Shown here: positions 32,805-43,541 of the stretch, one piece after another | How positions within the stretch are numbered: position 1 is the first letter of the stretch | How the letters are laid out: each line of letters opens with the position of its first letter | Origin: Neostapfia colusana | Lineage: Eukaryota; Streptophyta; Magnoliopsida; Poales; Poaceae | Assembly: GCA_030760725.1 (NCBI GenBank) | Contig: JASWHV010000003.1 | Coordinates: 56,806,517 to 56,870,516, forward strand | DNA length: 64,000 bases | Direction of reading: 5' to 3' | Position numbers and translations under genes: made by a program | Notes under the pieces: generated by a model | The model's database searches: none | The model's input: only the letters and a program-made list of their open reading frames with translations | What the model was told of the DNA's origin: nothing

Positions 32805-33222
32805 ACGTTGACCGTAGGACGCAAGCCTAGGTAGAGTGCACAGATTTGCATCAGAGTCATGTTAACCATAGGGCGCAAGGCTAGGCAGAATGCATAGATT
32901 GACATCAGAACCACCTTGACCGTAGGATGCAAGATTAGGTATATTGGACACCCTAAAACACATAGAAACGTTTAAACCGTAGAAGCTTGAAGAGGAGTGG
33001 TAAGTTGAACTTTTGTGATGATTGCTTGTGTTTGTGTGCTTAATGTGAGTTGTGGGACACTTCAGCGTTGTCCATATGCACACATAATAGAGAGATGTGA
33101 GATGTTTCGGCATGTGTTCACATCCTCATATAAAAATATATATATTTAGTCCATCCACCTTGATGCATATAGTTGAGGGGGGATCAATCTAAACTTCTAT
33201 TCTACTCAACTCTCTCTCACAG

Positions 33223-33840
33223 ATGGTAAGGGAAAACGCCAGCCGACAAAGGAGGAACGTTCGTGGCAACCAGGAACCCCAAGAGGATGGCCACGTTGAA
33301 GTTCCTCAAAATGTTAACCCCGGGGCTGGTGAAAACAACCTTGAACGGTTGATGGCTATACAGAACCAGCTTATGCAAACTATGATCCAAACTTTGGGTC
33401 TGCTGCAAGCCAACAACAATAATCATAACCCCGTTCCTGCACCACCACCACCACCACCGCCACCACCGCCGGCTCACAACCGACTGGGAGAGTTCATGAG
33501 GACTCGACCGCCTACTTTTACACACGCTAGTGATCCCATGGAGGCCGACGATTGGTTCAAATCCATGGAGAAGAATCTTGCTATTGTTCACTGCAATGAT
33601 CGGGAGAAAGTTCTCTTCGCATCGCACCAACTTATGGGAGCAGCCGCTGACTGGTGGGACGCTCTTTGCAACGCTCGTGTCGACCAGGAGACTATCACTT
33701 GGGCGGAATTCGAAGAGAGTTTCCACTCTCATTACATCCCTGCTGGAGTCATGATGCTTAAATGGCAAGAGTTCGAAGGTCTCTGCCAAGGCAGGAAGAG
33801 CGTGAATGAGTACCTCAACAAGTTCACGCAGCTGTTATGA
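33223..33840 (+). pseudogene. B' gag, N-terminal part
   Basis: An open frame of 205 codons from MVRENASRQRRNVRGN: Gln/Asn-rich segment, a run of about twelve prolines, then the gag domain (RLGEFMRTRPPTFTH, DDWFKSMEKNLAIVH, AADWWDALCNARVDQ, GRKSVNEYLNKFTQLL). It is cleaner than the B copy and shows which bases there are mutated. It stops where the internal deletion joins gag to the 3' LTR, before the zinc knuckle. Confidence 0.87.
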
Positions 33841-34446
33841 GATGGTTATGGATATCATGAGCATGAGATGAAAGTTGAAAAAGATTTATGGTTGGTTGAG
33901 ACATGAAAGGTGGTGAGTCATAAAGGAGGTATGTTGATGTTTTAATTGGATATATGTTGGGATTAGATTCACTTAAAGTTAGTTGCTGTTTTTATCATGT
34001 TTGAGAAATAAACTTTGCTTTCTGCAATGAGTCTTTTTGTTCCTACCTTGTTGGAAGCTACATGTCATACATTTGCTGCACTTGCTGAGTACGACATGTA
34101 CTCACCCTTGCATTATCATACGATCATCAGCAACAGGAGAGGAGTACTTCGAAGATCATGTGGAATACTAGGCGTGCGATCTACCGTCAACTTGCCTGTG
34201 GAGTTGGAGATGGAGCCGCTGCCGTGTTTAGATGCTTCCGCTATCGTTTAGAGACTTCCACTGCTAGAATAAGTTAGAGACTTCCGCTGTAAGAATAAGT
34301 TAGATATTAATGTAATAAAGTACTTAAACCTTATTACTGTGGTTATATTCTGAATTCAGTTTGTGGATTACATGTGTATGTGTGTTAAACATCCTGGGCA
34401 CACATACATTAGCTGGGTTTCATGTTCTACGGGACCGGGCGTCACA
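33839..34446 (+). repeat. B' 3' LTR, 5'-truncated
   Basis: GAGATGGTTATGGATATCAT matches the 5' LTR at about 32156; both run on to GGGC(A/G)TCACA. The first kilobase of the LTR is missing. Confidence 0.85.
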
Positions 34447-35260
34447 ATACGGCGCGAGCCTATACACAAAGGAATTCACACCAGTAACACAATAGACTAC
34501 AATAGCAGCAACTGAAGCTCACTTTTTTTTTGTACTTTTCCTCTCATTTTCTTTTTTCTTTCTTTCTTTCTTCCTTTTCTATTTTTTCTTTCTTTTTTCT
34601 TACAAAGGCCCACCGTTCTTAAAGATTACACAGGGGTCATATGATAAGCTACCAAATACCACATAACACACTTATTTTCACAGGTTCCTTGCAGGTCTTG
34701 TAGATATTGCTTTTCCAAAGAAAAAGATACACAGAAGATCTTGAAATCTCTTTGGTGATTGCGATGCGCACAGACGCAATTTTCAGGAAAGGTTGGATCC
34801 GTTGGAAAGATGGCGAGATAACCTTTCCAGATTGTGCTTACACTTTCTAAATGGACAAAGAATGAAGAAGTTATGACATTTTCTTCCAAAACCAAAAAAA
34901 TACTCAAAATCAGATCTGATCTGATTATTTCCTCTTTTGGAGATGCAAATTAAGAAGTGAATATCTCTATAATTTCGTGATGGTGGTGATGATGGTATTT
35001 TTTATGCAGATCAAACGTGAAAGGAACTCGAAACTCTAAATGATTAAACACTAAGACCAGCAACTTGACACGACGATGTAACCGACTATTCAACAAAGCA
35101 AAAAAAAAACTGAAAAGAAAATTGCGAAAGGCACAGATTGGTTCGGATATGATGATCTAACCCTAATTTTTTTTGGCTTTTTCGTGGACTGTAGGTATGA
35201 AGGAACAGATGTGATCTAGACTATGAAAATCTGGTAAAATATCACCGAGCAACCTGGAAA
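34447..35260 (-). other. Element D leader (5' untranslated region)
   Basis: Non-coding stretch between primer site and the B' insertion. It contains a pyrimidine-rich tract on the plus strand (34525-34605, CTTTCTTTCTTTCTTCC), hence GA-rich on the sense strand. No gene is seen. Confidence 0.65.
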
Positions 35261-35271
35261 TCTGATACCAC
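35261..35271 (-). promoter_or_regulatory. Element D primer-binding site
   Basis: Minus strand GTGGTATCAGA, two bases after the LTR end: initiator Met-tRNA type. Confidence 0.8.
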
Positions 35272-35272
35272 T

Positions 35273-36347
35273 TGATAGTGACGATGGTGCCCCGTCTTTC
35301 GATGAGATGGTAACTATCGTTTTTGGTGGAGTAGACTTTGACGATCCGACTACGAACGTGTGAAGACGTCGCGCCTTAGCAATCGTTAAACCAACTCTAA
35401 GAGGTTATTGACCACGCCGGAGCACGATCAACCTGACCACGAGGGTCTATTTCCTGCAGGCAAACGAAGAACAAGCAAGAAACTGAGATTGCAATCTGGA
35501 TATTGCGATTGCGAATTCAAGAAGAAAACTTTATTAATGAAAGTGGGGTTCTGAAACGTCCTGGTCTGGTCATTGGACACAAACGAGGTATGCGAGTTGC
35601 AGCTGTGGCAAACTTTAATGTAAACAAAACTCGCCCTTTCAAGGAGCTCTTGGCTTACTTAAATAGGGGAGGAAAGAGGGAAATTCGTCCAGCAACAAAG
35701 GTAGGACGTGATCTCACTTATTCCCTTCCTTTTTCTGAGATAGACTACCTTTTAATAGGGAAAGAAAGAGGGAAATCCATCCAGCAGCAAGGCAGAATAT
35801 GATTTCCTCTATTTCTTTCCTCATTATAGCACATCTATCTTTTAATGGGGGAAGAAAGAGGGAAATTTCGTCCAGCAGCAAAGTTGGACGAGATTTTCCT
35901 TATTCCTTTCCTTATTTATCTAAATCTCTCCTTATTACATGGCCCCAGCCTCAAGATTTGGTGCACAGTACCCTATTCATCCACTTGACTTTATTCTGGT
36001 CCACCAGCATGTATATTTCGTCCATGTCCTTGTATGTCATCAAGGTGGCTTCAAAGTGCTGAAAACTCCACTAGAAACTCCATTCTGGTTCCCTTCTCAC
36101 ACGCCTTCATCTCCGTGCTTGATGATGCTCCCATGTTCGTTCCTCTTGTCCATGCTAGGCCCTTCATTTGTAAGAAACACAAAGTGTATCCAATTTAGGC
36201 AGCCTCATATTCTCATAAATATTAGAAACATTACCAAGAAATGAAAGTACCTGATAATTTAACTGGTGTGCGCGAGCTCTAGTAATTGGTCTCATATGTG
36301 TGGTAGCAGGGGTTATAGGTGTAACTTTGGTAGTGATGTCCTCATCA
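35273..36347 (-). repeat. Element D 5' LTR
   Basis: Plus-strand ends are TGATAGTGACGATGG and GATGTCCTCATCA; 1,075 bp. It includes a copy of the pol C-terminal codons (RARAHQLNYQVLSFLG), showing that in this family the LTR starts inside pol. Confidence 0.92.
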
Positions 36348-36352
36348 CCCAA
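36348..36352. repeat. Target-site duplication CCCAA, right copy (Element D)
   Basis: Matches 15455-15459. Confidence 0.93.
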
Positions 36353-37348
36353 GCTCGTCACCGTGGGGAGCCCCCGTGCTCTTCATAGACAAGAAAGATA
36401 GAACCCAAAGGATGTGTGTGGACTATAGGTATCTCAATGAAGTGACGATCAAGAATAAATACCCGCATCCCGTATAGAGGACCTAGTCGATCAAATGAAA
36501 GGTGCCCGAATTTTCTCCAAGATTAATCTTCGGTCGAGATACTTCCAGCTGAAGATTAAGCCCTCCGACATACCCAAGACTGCATTTCGAACACGGTATG
36601 GTTCGTATGAGTATACCGTTATGTCTTTTAGGTTAACGAATGCACCCGTATACTTTATGTACCTCATAAATAAGGTCTTCATGGAGTATTTGGATAAGTT
36701 CGTCGTGGTTTTCATCAACGACGTCATGGTGTATTAAAAAATCAAGGAAGAACATGAAGAACACTTGAGGTTAACGTTGCAGAAACTACGAGAGCATCAA
36801 TTGTATGCCAAGTTCAGCAAGTGTCAATTTTGGCTAAAGGAAATATCATTCTTAGGCCACATCATCTCCAAAGGAGGAGTATCGGTTGATCCCGGAAAAG
36901 TGAGAGATATTTTAAAGTGGAACCAACCGCATAATGTGAGGGATATTCGGAGTTTCCTTTGGATGGCTGGATACTACCGCCGGTTCATCAAGTATTTCTC
37001 CAACATAGCGAAGCCTATGACTGAATTACTCATGAAAGGGAAAACATTTCAGTGGACACAAGCATGTCAAGACAGCTTTGAGGAGCTAAAGAAGATATTA
37101 ACAACAGCGCCATTTTTGGTATTGACGGACGTGAGCAAGAGTTTCGATATATATTGTGACACATCAAGACAAGGGCTTTGATGTGTGCTTATGCAAGGAG
37201 GACAAGTGGTTGCCTATGCATCGAGGCAATTAAAGAAACATGAGCTGAATTACCCCACACATGACATGGAACTTGCAGCCGTGGTACATGCCTTGAAGAT
37301 TTGGAGGCATTATATCCTTGGCCATCGATGTGAGAATCTATACGGATA
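36353..37348 (+). pseudogene. Element B: reverse transcriptase and RNase H start
   Basis: Continues from GFIRP at 15459. It reads SSPWGAPVLFIDKKDRTQRM, CVDYRYLNEVTIKNKYP, FSKINLRSRYFQLKIKPSDI, EYTVMSFRLTNAP and FVVVFINDVMVY (FIDD catalytic motif changed to FIND), then AKFSKCQFWLKEISFLGHI, RSFLWMAGYYRRFI and, in RNase H, DIYCDTSRQGL and VVAYASRQLKKHELNYPTHD. Stops lie at about 36735 and 37179. It ends at the palindromic junction at 37348, where the usual EIYTDH motif would stand. RNase H end and integrase are absent. Confidence 0.9.
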
Positions 37349-38073
37349 TGATCTGTGTAGATCTCTGTCCTCTTTCCCATTAAGTAATGCCTCCAAATCT
37401 TTAATGCATGGACAACAGCTGCCAGTTCCAAGTCATACGTCGGATAATTTCTCTGATGCTTCTGAAGCTGTCTGGAAGCGTATGCCACGACATGTCCTTC
37501 CTGCATAAGGACACATCTCAGTCCCTGCCCAAAAGCATCACAGTAAACTGAGACCTCCTTCTGCATGTCTGGCATGATCAACACCGGAGCTGAGATCAAC
37601 CTCTTCTTCAATTCTTGAAAGCTTGTCTAGCACTCAGGCGTCCATCTGAAAATTGCCCCCCTTCTCAAGCATCTTAGAGAGTGGCCTGGCAATATTTGAG
37701 AATCCCTCAATTAAGCGACGATAATACCCTGCCATACCCAAGAAACTTCTGATCTCACCCACATTCTCTGACGCACTCCACTGTATTACAGTAGCTACCT
37801 TGCCCAGATCAATAGATATCCCTCCTGCTGATATGACGTGCCCCAAGAAAGCCACTTCCTTCAACCAGAACTCACACTTGCTGAGCTTGCCATACAACTG
37901 GTTCTCTCGAAGCTTCTGCAACACCAACCTCAAATGTTCCTCATGCTCTTCTTCATTTCTTGAGAAAACCAGAATGTCGTCAATGAACACCACCACAAAT
38001 CTATCCAAATACTCCATAAACACCTTAGTCAAAATGAAAGACATGACCGTGTACTCGTATAGACCATAACGAG
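37349..38073 (-). pseudogene. Element E: RT C-terminal half and RNase H start
   Basis: On the minus strand from 38073: TRYGLYEYTVMSFILT with a short deletion, then KVFMEYLDRFVVVFIDDILV (catalytic FIDD intact), SKCEFWLKEVAFLGHVISAG, RSFLGMAGYYRRLIEGFSNI, and in RNase H VSVYCDAFGQGL and YASRQLQKHQRNYPTYDLEL, ending GKRTEIYTDH. The N-terminal half lies at 48451-48775, split off by Element 3. A frameshift lies near 37625. It ends at 37349, the same point of RNase H where Element B ends on the other strand. Confidence 0.9.
38069..38073. repeat. Target-site duplication ACGAG, left copy (Element 3)
   Basis: ACGAG before TG at 38074 recurs at 48446-48450 after CA at 48445. Confidence 0.94.
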
Positions 38074-39245
38074 TGTCGGTACCCTCAATATGGGGTACCC
38101 CCGCGCACAGGGGAAATCGCCTAAGGGCTTTGCCCCTTCCGCAGGGGCAAGCTCCGAAAGCCCCACGTGTCCTGCGGGGCCGGACCTCCCTCTCCTCAGA
38201 AGAGGGCTCTGGGCCCGCCACGTGGCCGGCAGAGCTGGACCTCCCTTCTCCGCAGGGAGAGCTCTGAAGGCTCCATGTGTCCAGCGGGGCCGGACCTCTC
38301 TCTCCTCAGAGGAGAGCTCCGGACCCGCCACGTGGCCAGCAGAGCCGGACCTCCCCCTCCGTGGGGAGAGCTCCGGGCCCGCCACGTGGCCAGCAGAGCC
38401 GGACCTCCCCCCTCCGTGGGGAGAGCTCCGAAGGCTCCATGTGTCCAGCAGGGCCGGACCTCCCTCTCCTCACAGGAGAGCTTCGGGCCCGCCACGTGGC
38501 CAGCAGAACAGCACTACCTGCCCCCGCGCGATAGGCAGCAAGAGTAAAGACGTGCCTAACTTTGTCCATACAAGGTATTCAAGACCCACGCCTTCCCAAG
38601 ACGCGGAGATGCAGAGAACGCTGCTATCAGGTGCCGTTGTGCCCAGTCACATCGCAGTGAAGACTGGCACGCCACGTCAGAGGCTGTACACCAATAAACA
38701 CAGCGACAACACATCCCCTGCCGCCCCTGCCGTCATCAACCACTACGCCTAGCTTGCGTCGTGGGCAGGGTGGCAAGACGAAGACTCAGAAGCCCTCGCC
38801 AGAGACAACTACCGGCGTAACTGCAGGATATGGTAGATGGCAGGTAATCTCCCCAGGGCCACCTGGGTCCCGAGCCCACCTTGTAAGCCACCCGAGCCTT
38901 GGACTATAACAGGCTCGGGTAGGCAACGTTACAGGGGGTTCACACTCACGCGAGTTAGCACCCTGGTTTGGCTTTTTGCACACTCTCATGCTAGGTTCGA
39001 ACTCTGTCGAGTTCGCCACTTAGCTCAACTCATCCCCAAGCAATACAACGAGCACCTCCGCGCACAGTGGACGTAGGGTTTTACGCTCCGGCGGCCTGAA
39101 CCACGTAAAAAACCCCTGTGTTCATCTGTTTCCTTCGTCCCACTATGCTTAAGCTCTCCGCGGGGGACTAGCCCCTCCGAAAAAGAACCTCCGCGGGCTG
39201 CCCAGTGCAGGCCCGGGGGAAGTGTCGACAGCTACACTTCGACAT
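38074..39245 (+). repeat. Element 3 5' LTR
   Basis: Starts TGTCGGTACCCTCAATATGG and ends CACTTCGACA; 1,172 bp. CACGTG units at about 38145-38510. In the hairpin at about 38890-38920 the TATA box reads CTATAACAGG, an A to C change, so this LTR's promoter may be weak. Confidence 0.94.
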
Positions 39246-39263
39246 TTGTCGCGCCAGGAAGGG
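39246..39263 (+). promoter_or_regulatory. Element 3 primer-binding-site region
   Basis: TTTGTCGCGCCAGGAAGG directly follows the LTR; one base differs from TTTGGCGCGCCAGG of Element 2. Confidence 0.5.
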
Positions 39264-39300
39264 GGCTTTTCCCTTGCGCGACGAGCTTACGCCGACGAAG

Positions 39301-40940
39301 ATGACGAAGCTTCCTTCAGCGGCAAGCTCTCCTCGCCTACGTTCCCGATGAACGGTGACCAGCGGGGACTACGTCTCGACATACTCGGGACGGAGTGTGT
39401 CGGGGCAAGCTGGAAGTCAGCAACCGACTCTGGCAACACGGACTCCAGCAAGCCCAAGATCTGCTGAAGCGCCAAGTGCCTCCCATGGGAACGCACTGGC
39501 TGCAGCACGAGCGATTCTGCGCAATCCACATGCTGGGGACGCACCTCAGGCAGCGACCCAGCAGTGGATTCACGACGTAGACCGTCTCGTTGTCGCCGCC
39601 ACCAACCCTCAGCTTCGGTGGGGACGACGCCCCAGTCAACCGGATATGTCGCTGTCACGCATGCCAGCGGTTGACAGGCAGACGGCAGACTCCCGCTCCA
39701 CCAGGCTCCCATCAGCAGACCTGAGGTCAGAGCTGGAACGGCGTCACCTGGGCGAAGATGCCCACGTGGCCATCGAGCGACGGCGAGAAAGGCGTCGCAA
39801 CCAAGAGGCTGGGTACAACATGTCGACCGCCCCGACCCAGCCTGGGCCGCAGACGTTCGCTACGCGATCTCTGCCCAGGGCATACGCCACGCAGCATATG
39901 CCTCAGCCATATGCCCTGCAAATGGCGCCCACAGTTTATGGCGCACCTTTGCCATGCCGGGGTACACGGTGCCAACAGCAGACCAAGCGCTCGCGGCACC
40001 GACACCTGCAGCAACAGGAGCAGGGTGTGCAGCTTTAGCGCCACACCTTCGCTTCACAAAGTGGCCGCGCAAGTTCCGGCCACACCTGTCAGAGAAATAC
40101 GACGGCAGCGTCAACCCGGCGGAGTTCCTCCAGATCTACTCCACCGCCATCCTTGCTACAGGAGGGGATGAGGCCGTCATGGCCAACTACTTCCCCGTCG
40201 CCTTGACCAGCCCAGCACGGTCTTGGCTCATGAATCTCCAACAGGGTTCCATAATCTCCTGGGGAGAGCTCTGCCGGCAGTTTACTGCAAACTTCGGCAG
40301 CTCTTATACCCGGCCTGGCACGGAGCTCGACCTCCATGCCATCCAACAACAACCTGGAGAGTCGCTGCGCTCCTTCATCCAGCGGTTCTCCCAAGTGCGG
40401 AACACCATCCCCCATATCCAAAATGCTTCTGTGGTGGTGGCGTTCCGACAGGGTGTAAGGGACAAGAAGATGCTCGAGAAGCTCACGACCAGAGAAGTGC
40501 GCGACGTCTCAGAGCTCTTCAACCTGGCGGACAAGTGTGCCAGGGCAGCAGAAGGGCGCAACTAGCACTCACGGCCAGTCTCCGAAGCCGGAGGACAGCC
40601 CAGACCAAGCGCTGCTCCCCATGGGAGCGGCAAGAAGGTCAAGAAGGCCAGCAGCAAGATCATGCTGCCGACCGAAGCTCCTGTAGCTGCAGCTGCAGCA
40701 CCCACCGGAGCTCGGGGGCCACACCCCGACAAGAGGCCGCGACAGTCACCAGCCCTAGACGGTGACCACGGCGAGCCGTGCCCCGTGCACAACACCAGCA
40801 GCCACGCTGCTGCTGATTGCCGGGAAATCTAGAAGCTTGCGGAGCGCTTCCGCAAGGGGAAGCAACCGCGTGCGGACGCCCCTCCCTTTCGACATTGGGA
40901 GGGCAAGCAGAAGGTCGACGCCCACGACAACGTCGACCAC
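39301..40940 (+). pseudogene. Element 3 gag, broken
   Basis: ATG 39301 is the conserved start; a stop follows soon, and the frame is open again from 39355 (MTSGDYVSTYSGRSVS). After a one-base loss near 39955 the frame moves to GYTVPTADQALAAPTP and the gag domain (EKYDGSVNPAEFLQIY, ARSWLMNLQQGSIISWGEL, FIQRFSQVRNTIPH). A TGG to TAG change ends it at 40563. The nucleocapsid part continues in another frame with CPVHNTSSHAAADC, the variant knuckle. The lesions differ from those of Elements 1 and 2, so each copy decayed separately. Confidence 0.87.
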
Positions 40941-40943
40941 CAG

Positions 40944-41762
40944 ATGGGGTTCCAGGAGCCCCAGCGCACCATAAAGGTGGTGCACGACCACGAGGGCTCC
41001 AGCTCCAGCGACAATGAGGGCCGGAAGGCGCTCTACGTCATCTACGGCGGGTCCTCTGACCCCTCGTCTCGGAGTGCAGTCAAGACTCTGCGCCGAGCAG
41101 TGGCGTCGGTGGCTCCTATCCCAAGTGTAGCACCGCACCTCAGGTGGATGGGGACCCCCATCAGCTTCGACGCCACTGACCGCCCCAAGAACATGGCTGG
41201 GGCCGGGCAGCTACCGCTCTTGGTAGCTCCCACCATCGCCAACATGAAGATGTACCACGTTCTGGTAGATGGCGGGGCCGGCCAGAACCACATCAGCCGC
41301 GCAGCTTTCCAGAAGCTGCAAATCCCGATGGCCAAGCTCACCCCCTCGAGCCCGTTCTCAGGGGTAGGGCCGGGACAAGTCGTCCCCTACGGCAACATCA
41401 GCCTTCCGGTCACCTTCGGGGCACCGGACAACTACCAGACAGAATACATTATGTTCGATGTGGCGGAGATCGATATGCCCTTCAACGCCATCATCGGCAG
41501 GCCAGCCCTGTACCGGTTCATGGCGGTAGCCCACTACGGATACCTTGTCTTGAAGATGCCTACACCAACAGGCGTCCTCAAGATATGTGGAGACCGCACT
41601 GCGGCAGTATCAGCCTTGGAGAAGCTCCAAGCTCTTGTGGCAGCCCGAGCACCAGCCCCTGACGGTGCAGAACCGGGCCTGCTCCACCCGACTGCACGCC
41701 ACCGTGTCTCGGCCTTACCTCCTGAGGGCTGCCCTGGCTCTGTCAACCTCTTGTCGGCCTGA
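40944..41762 (+). CDS. Element 3: retroviral-type aspartic protease frame
   Basis: Open for 272 codons. Residues about 5-25 are the acidic end of gag (DHEGSSSSDNEG). Then come GTPISFDATDRPKN and YHVLVDGGAGQNHISRAAF (near 41255-41310), with D-G-G as the active-site triad start, and NAIIGRPALYRFMA (near 41485), the second half-site motif. Protease cuts the polyprotein into working parts. The form DGGAGQN differs from the usual D-[ST]-G but resembles Tat-clade proteases. It has no intact upstream gag, so expression of this copy is doubtful. The frame ends with ALEKLQALVAARAP and a stop. Elements 1 and 2 lack this region. Confidence 0.78.
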   Translation: MGFQEPQRTIKVVHDHEGSSSSDNEGRKALYVIYGGSSDPSSRSAVKTLRRAVASVAPIPSVAPHLRWMGTPISFDATDRPKNMAGAGQLPLLVAPTIANMKMYHVLVDGGAGQNHISRAAFQKLQIPMAKLTPSSPFSGVGPGQVVPYGNISLPVTFGAPDNYQTEYIMFDVAEIDMPFNAIIGRPALYRFMAVAHYGYLVLKMPTPTGVLKICGDRTAAVSALEKLQALVAARAPAPDGAEPGLLHPTARHRVSALPPEGCPGSVNLLSA

Positions 41763-41844
41763 GCCAATGGAGGAAGACACCCCGGGCCCCCTAGGGCGAA
41801 GCCGCGCAGGACCAGCTCCGGCGCGAAGACATCGACCTCGCCGA

Positions 41845-42111
41845 CGAGGCACGATTACAAGCAACGCTCCGCAACGCACGGTTCCGGCAGGCGCTCCGGC
41901 GCTACCGCCAAAGGACCGAGCATGTCCGGGAGCTCCAGGGAGGCGATCTGGTGCCGCGGCGCATACTTTCTCGCGAAGGGACCAACAAACTCTCCCCCAG
42001 CTGGAAAGGTCCCTTCCGATTCACAAAAGTTTGCCGCCCCGGGTGCGTACGCCTCTCCACCAAGGATGGGGATCCGCTCCCGAACCCTTGGAACATGGAA
42101 CATCTCTGTAA
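41845..42111 (+). pseudogene. Element 3: integrase C-terminal tail remnant
   Basis: Best copy of the tail: RFRQALRRYRQRTEHVRELQ, GGDLVPRRILSREGTNKLSP, SWKGPFRFTKV, DPLPNPWNMEHLCKFYP. This is the end of Tat/RIRE2-type integrases. Lying about 100 bp after the protease stop, it marks an ancestral deletion of roughly the whole RT, RNase H and integrase core. Confidence 0.82.
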
Positions 42112-43040
42112 GTTCTATCCCAGAGCATTGGTAGTACAAGTCTTTTCCTTTCTATAATAGATCCCATAGAGTCCAGGAACAGCGCTCGGAGCAACTAAGC
42201 CCTAGGGAACGGTCCAGGACTACGTCCAGCTTGGCCTGGATCCGACCCTAAGCACGTAGGATCTTGCTTCCCCTCATAATGGGGTGGTCGTTGCCTCCAT
42301 GGTTAGCCTGTCTTCCTCCTATGGACATTTATACAGGGAAAAATCTGTTCTACTACGCTCCTACTTTTATGCTCATTTAAATTACTCATTAATTTTTATG
42401 ATCGCACTTTCCATGTATGCTCACCTTACACTTAGCCCTCCTTTCCCACTCTCATCCCTAGTCGGCATTTGCTATCCTACCGAAGACGGTCGCGCTTGAG
42501 GTACCTGCCGATGGCCAGTGGGCCTATCGGGCCTCCCCCAGTCAGGTGCTGCGATGCCAGTTGGTCACCTCCAGGAAAAGCCTGCGTTGTGCATGGGGGG
42601 TCCGGGGTGCGTAGCCTGCTTCGCCCTGCCCTTCGGAGGTCCAGGGGAGTACAGCCTGCTTTGCCTGGTTCCATACCAAAAGCCTGTGCACTCTGCCTCC
42701 CCAGCATTACGGTCCAGTACTATGGGCCAGACGGTCGTACTCTGACCTCGGAGGGAGCCGGACCCCCGGTGCCGGGCGCACTGAATTGCCCAAGCCCCGT
42801 ATACCAGACCAGGACCATAAGTCAAATAAGACTATGAGATAGGGAGGGGAGAGCCCCCAAAGAGAATTACGGTTCCCTTACTTGTGTGCAGGACCTCCTG
42901 GCCTTAGCTCCCCCGCAGGAGTATGGTAGGTGTGCCCAATCCATTGGCCACACCTAACAGGGGGCCACTACGGGGACCGCGCGAAGAGAGACCGGAGCTC
43001 CCGACTACTCCAACGCAATACCGGAGGACCCAGACCTCGC
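42112..43040. other. Element 3 internal non-coding region
   Basis: Equivalent of 4910-5790 in Element 1, with the AT-rich island at about 42345-42415. No gene seen. Confidence 0.6.
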
Positions 43041-43044
43041 CCCC

Positions 43045-43300
43045 TTCACAGGGGCGGGTTCCGAAGGCCCCACGTGTCCGGTGGGGCCGGGGCCCCCCTC
43101 TCCTCAGTGGATAGCTCCGGGCCCGCCACGTGGCCGGCAGAGCCAGACCTCACCCACTCCGCACGGGCGTGCTCCAAAGGCTCCACGTGTCCAGCAAGGC
43201 CGAACCACCCTCTCCTCAGAGGAGCTCCGGGCTCGCCACGTGGCCAGCAGATCCGGACCTCCCCCGTCCTCACGGGGCGAGCTCCAAAGACCCCTCGGGC
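43045..43300 (+). repeat. Internal CACGTG tandem array, Element 3
   Basis: Two to three units with CCCACGTGTCC, GCCACGTGGCC and CTCCTCAG, like the LTR array. Same place as 5795-6050 in Element 1. Confidence 0.72.
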
Positions 43301-43541
43301 CCTTATCACAACAAGGACTCGAGGAAGGTGTCTGTACAAGGGTTCAAGATCGGTGAAGACCTCCTGAAGTCCTTGCGGAGCTAAGGACTCGAGCGGGCCA
43401 AGCCACGAAGAAGATAAAAGAACACAAACGCAAAAAGCAACAAGAGTCTTTTCATTCATCAAAGCTCCATGAGCTGGACTACAGACTCAACAAAAACAAA
43501 AAAGAAAAGATACAAGGCCTTCCGGCCGGAGGGGCAACTGC

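Larger units (their letters stand above)
31128..34446 (+). mobile_element. B': internally deleted relative of Element B within Element D
   Basis: Order: 5' LTR lacking its first part (31128-32788), primer site, short leader, gag start (33223-33840), then directly part of a 3' LTR (33839-34446). Protease, RT and integrase are gone, as is the upstream ORF. The right end CACA at 34446 is a natural LTR end followed by Element D leader; the left end is a deletion junction that also removed D's gag to RT. Confidence 0.85.
15460..36347 (-). mobile_element. Element D: minus-strand gypsy element, 20.9 kb with nested inserts
   Basis: Defined by LTRs at 35273-36347 (5') and 15460-16525 (3'), a Met-type primer site at 35261-35271, and TSD CCCAA. 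Without Element 2 and B' it has only its leader, part of integrase and the pol end: gag, protease and RT are deleted where B' sits. The pol frame runs into its own 3' LTR. Confidence 0.9.

Noticed and set aside
34525..34605. Pyrimidine tract as polypurine tract of a minus-strand element
   Set aside because: It lies in the leader of Element D near the 5' LTR, not before a 3' LTR; probably simple repeat.
36241..36347. Tandem element (internal-LTR-internal) at the Element D 5' LTR because pol codons precede it
   Set aside because: The CCCAA duplication at 36348 shows these codons are part of the LTR itself; the 3' LTR contains them too.
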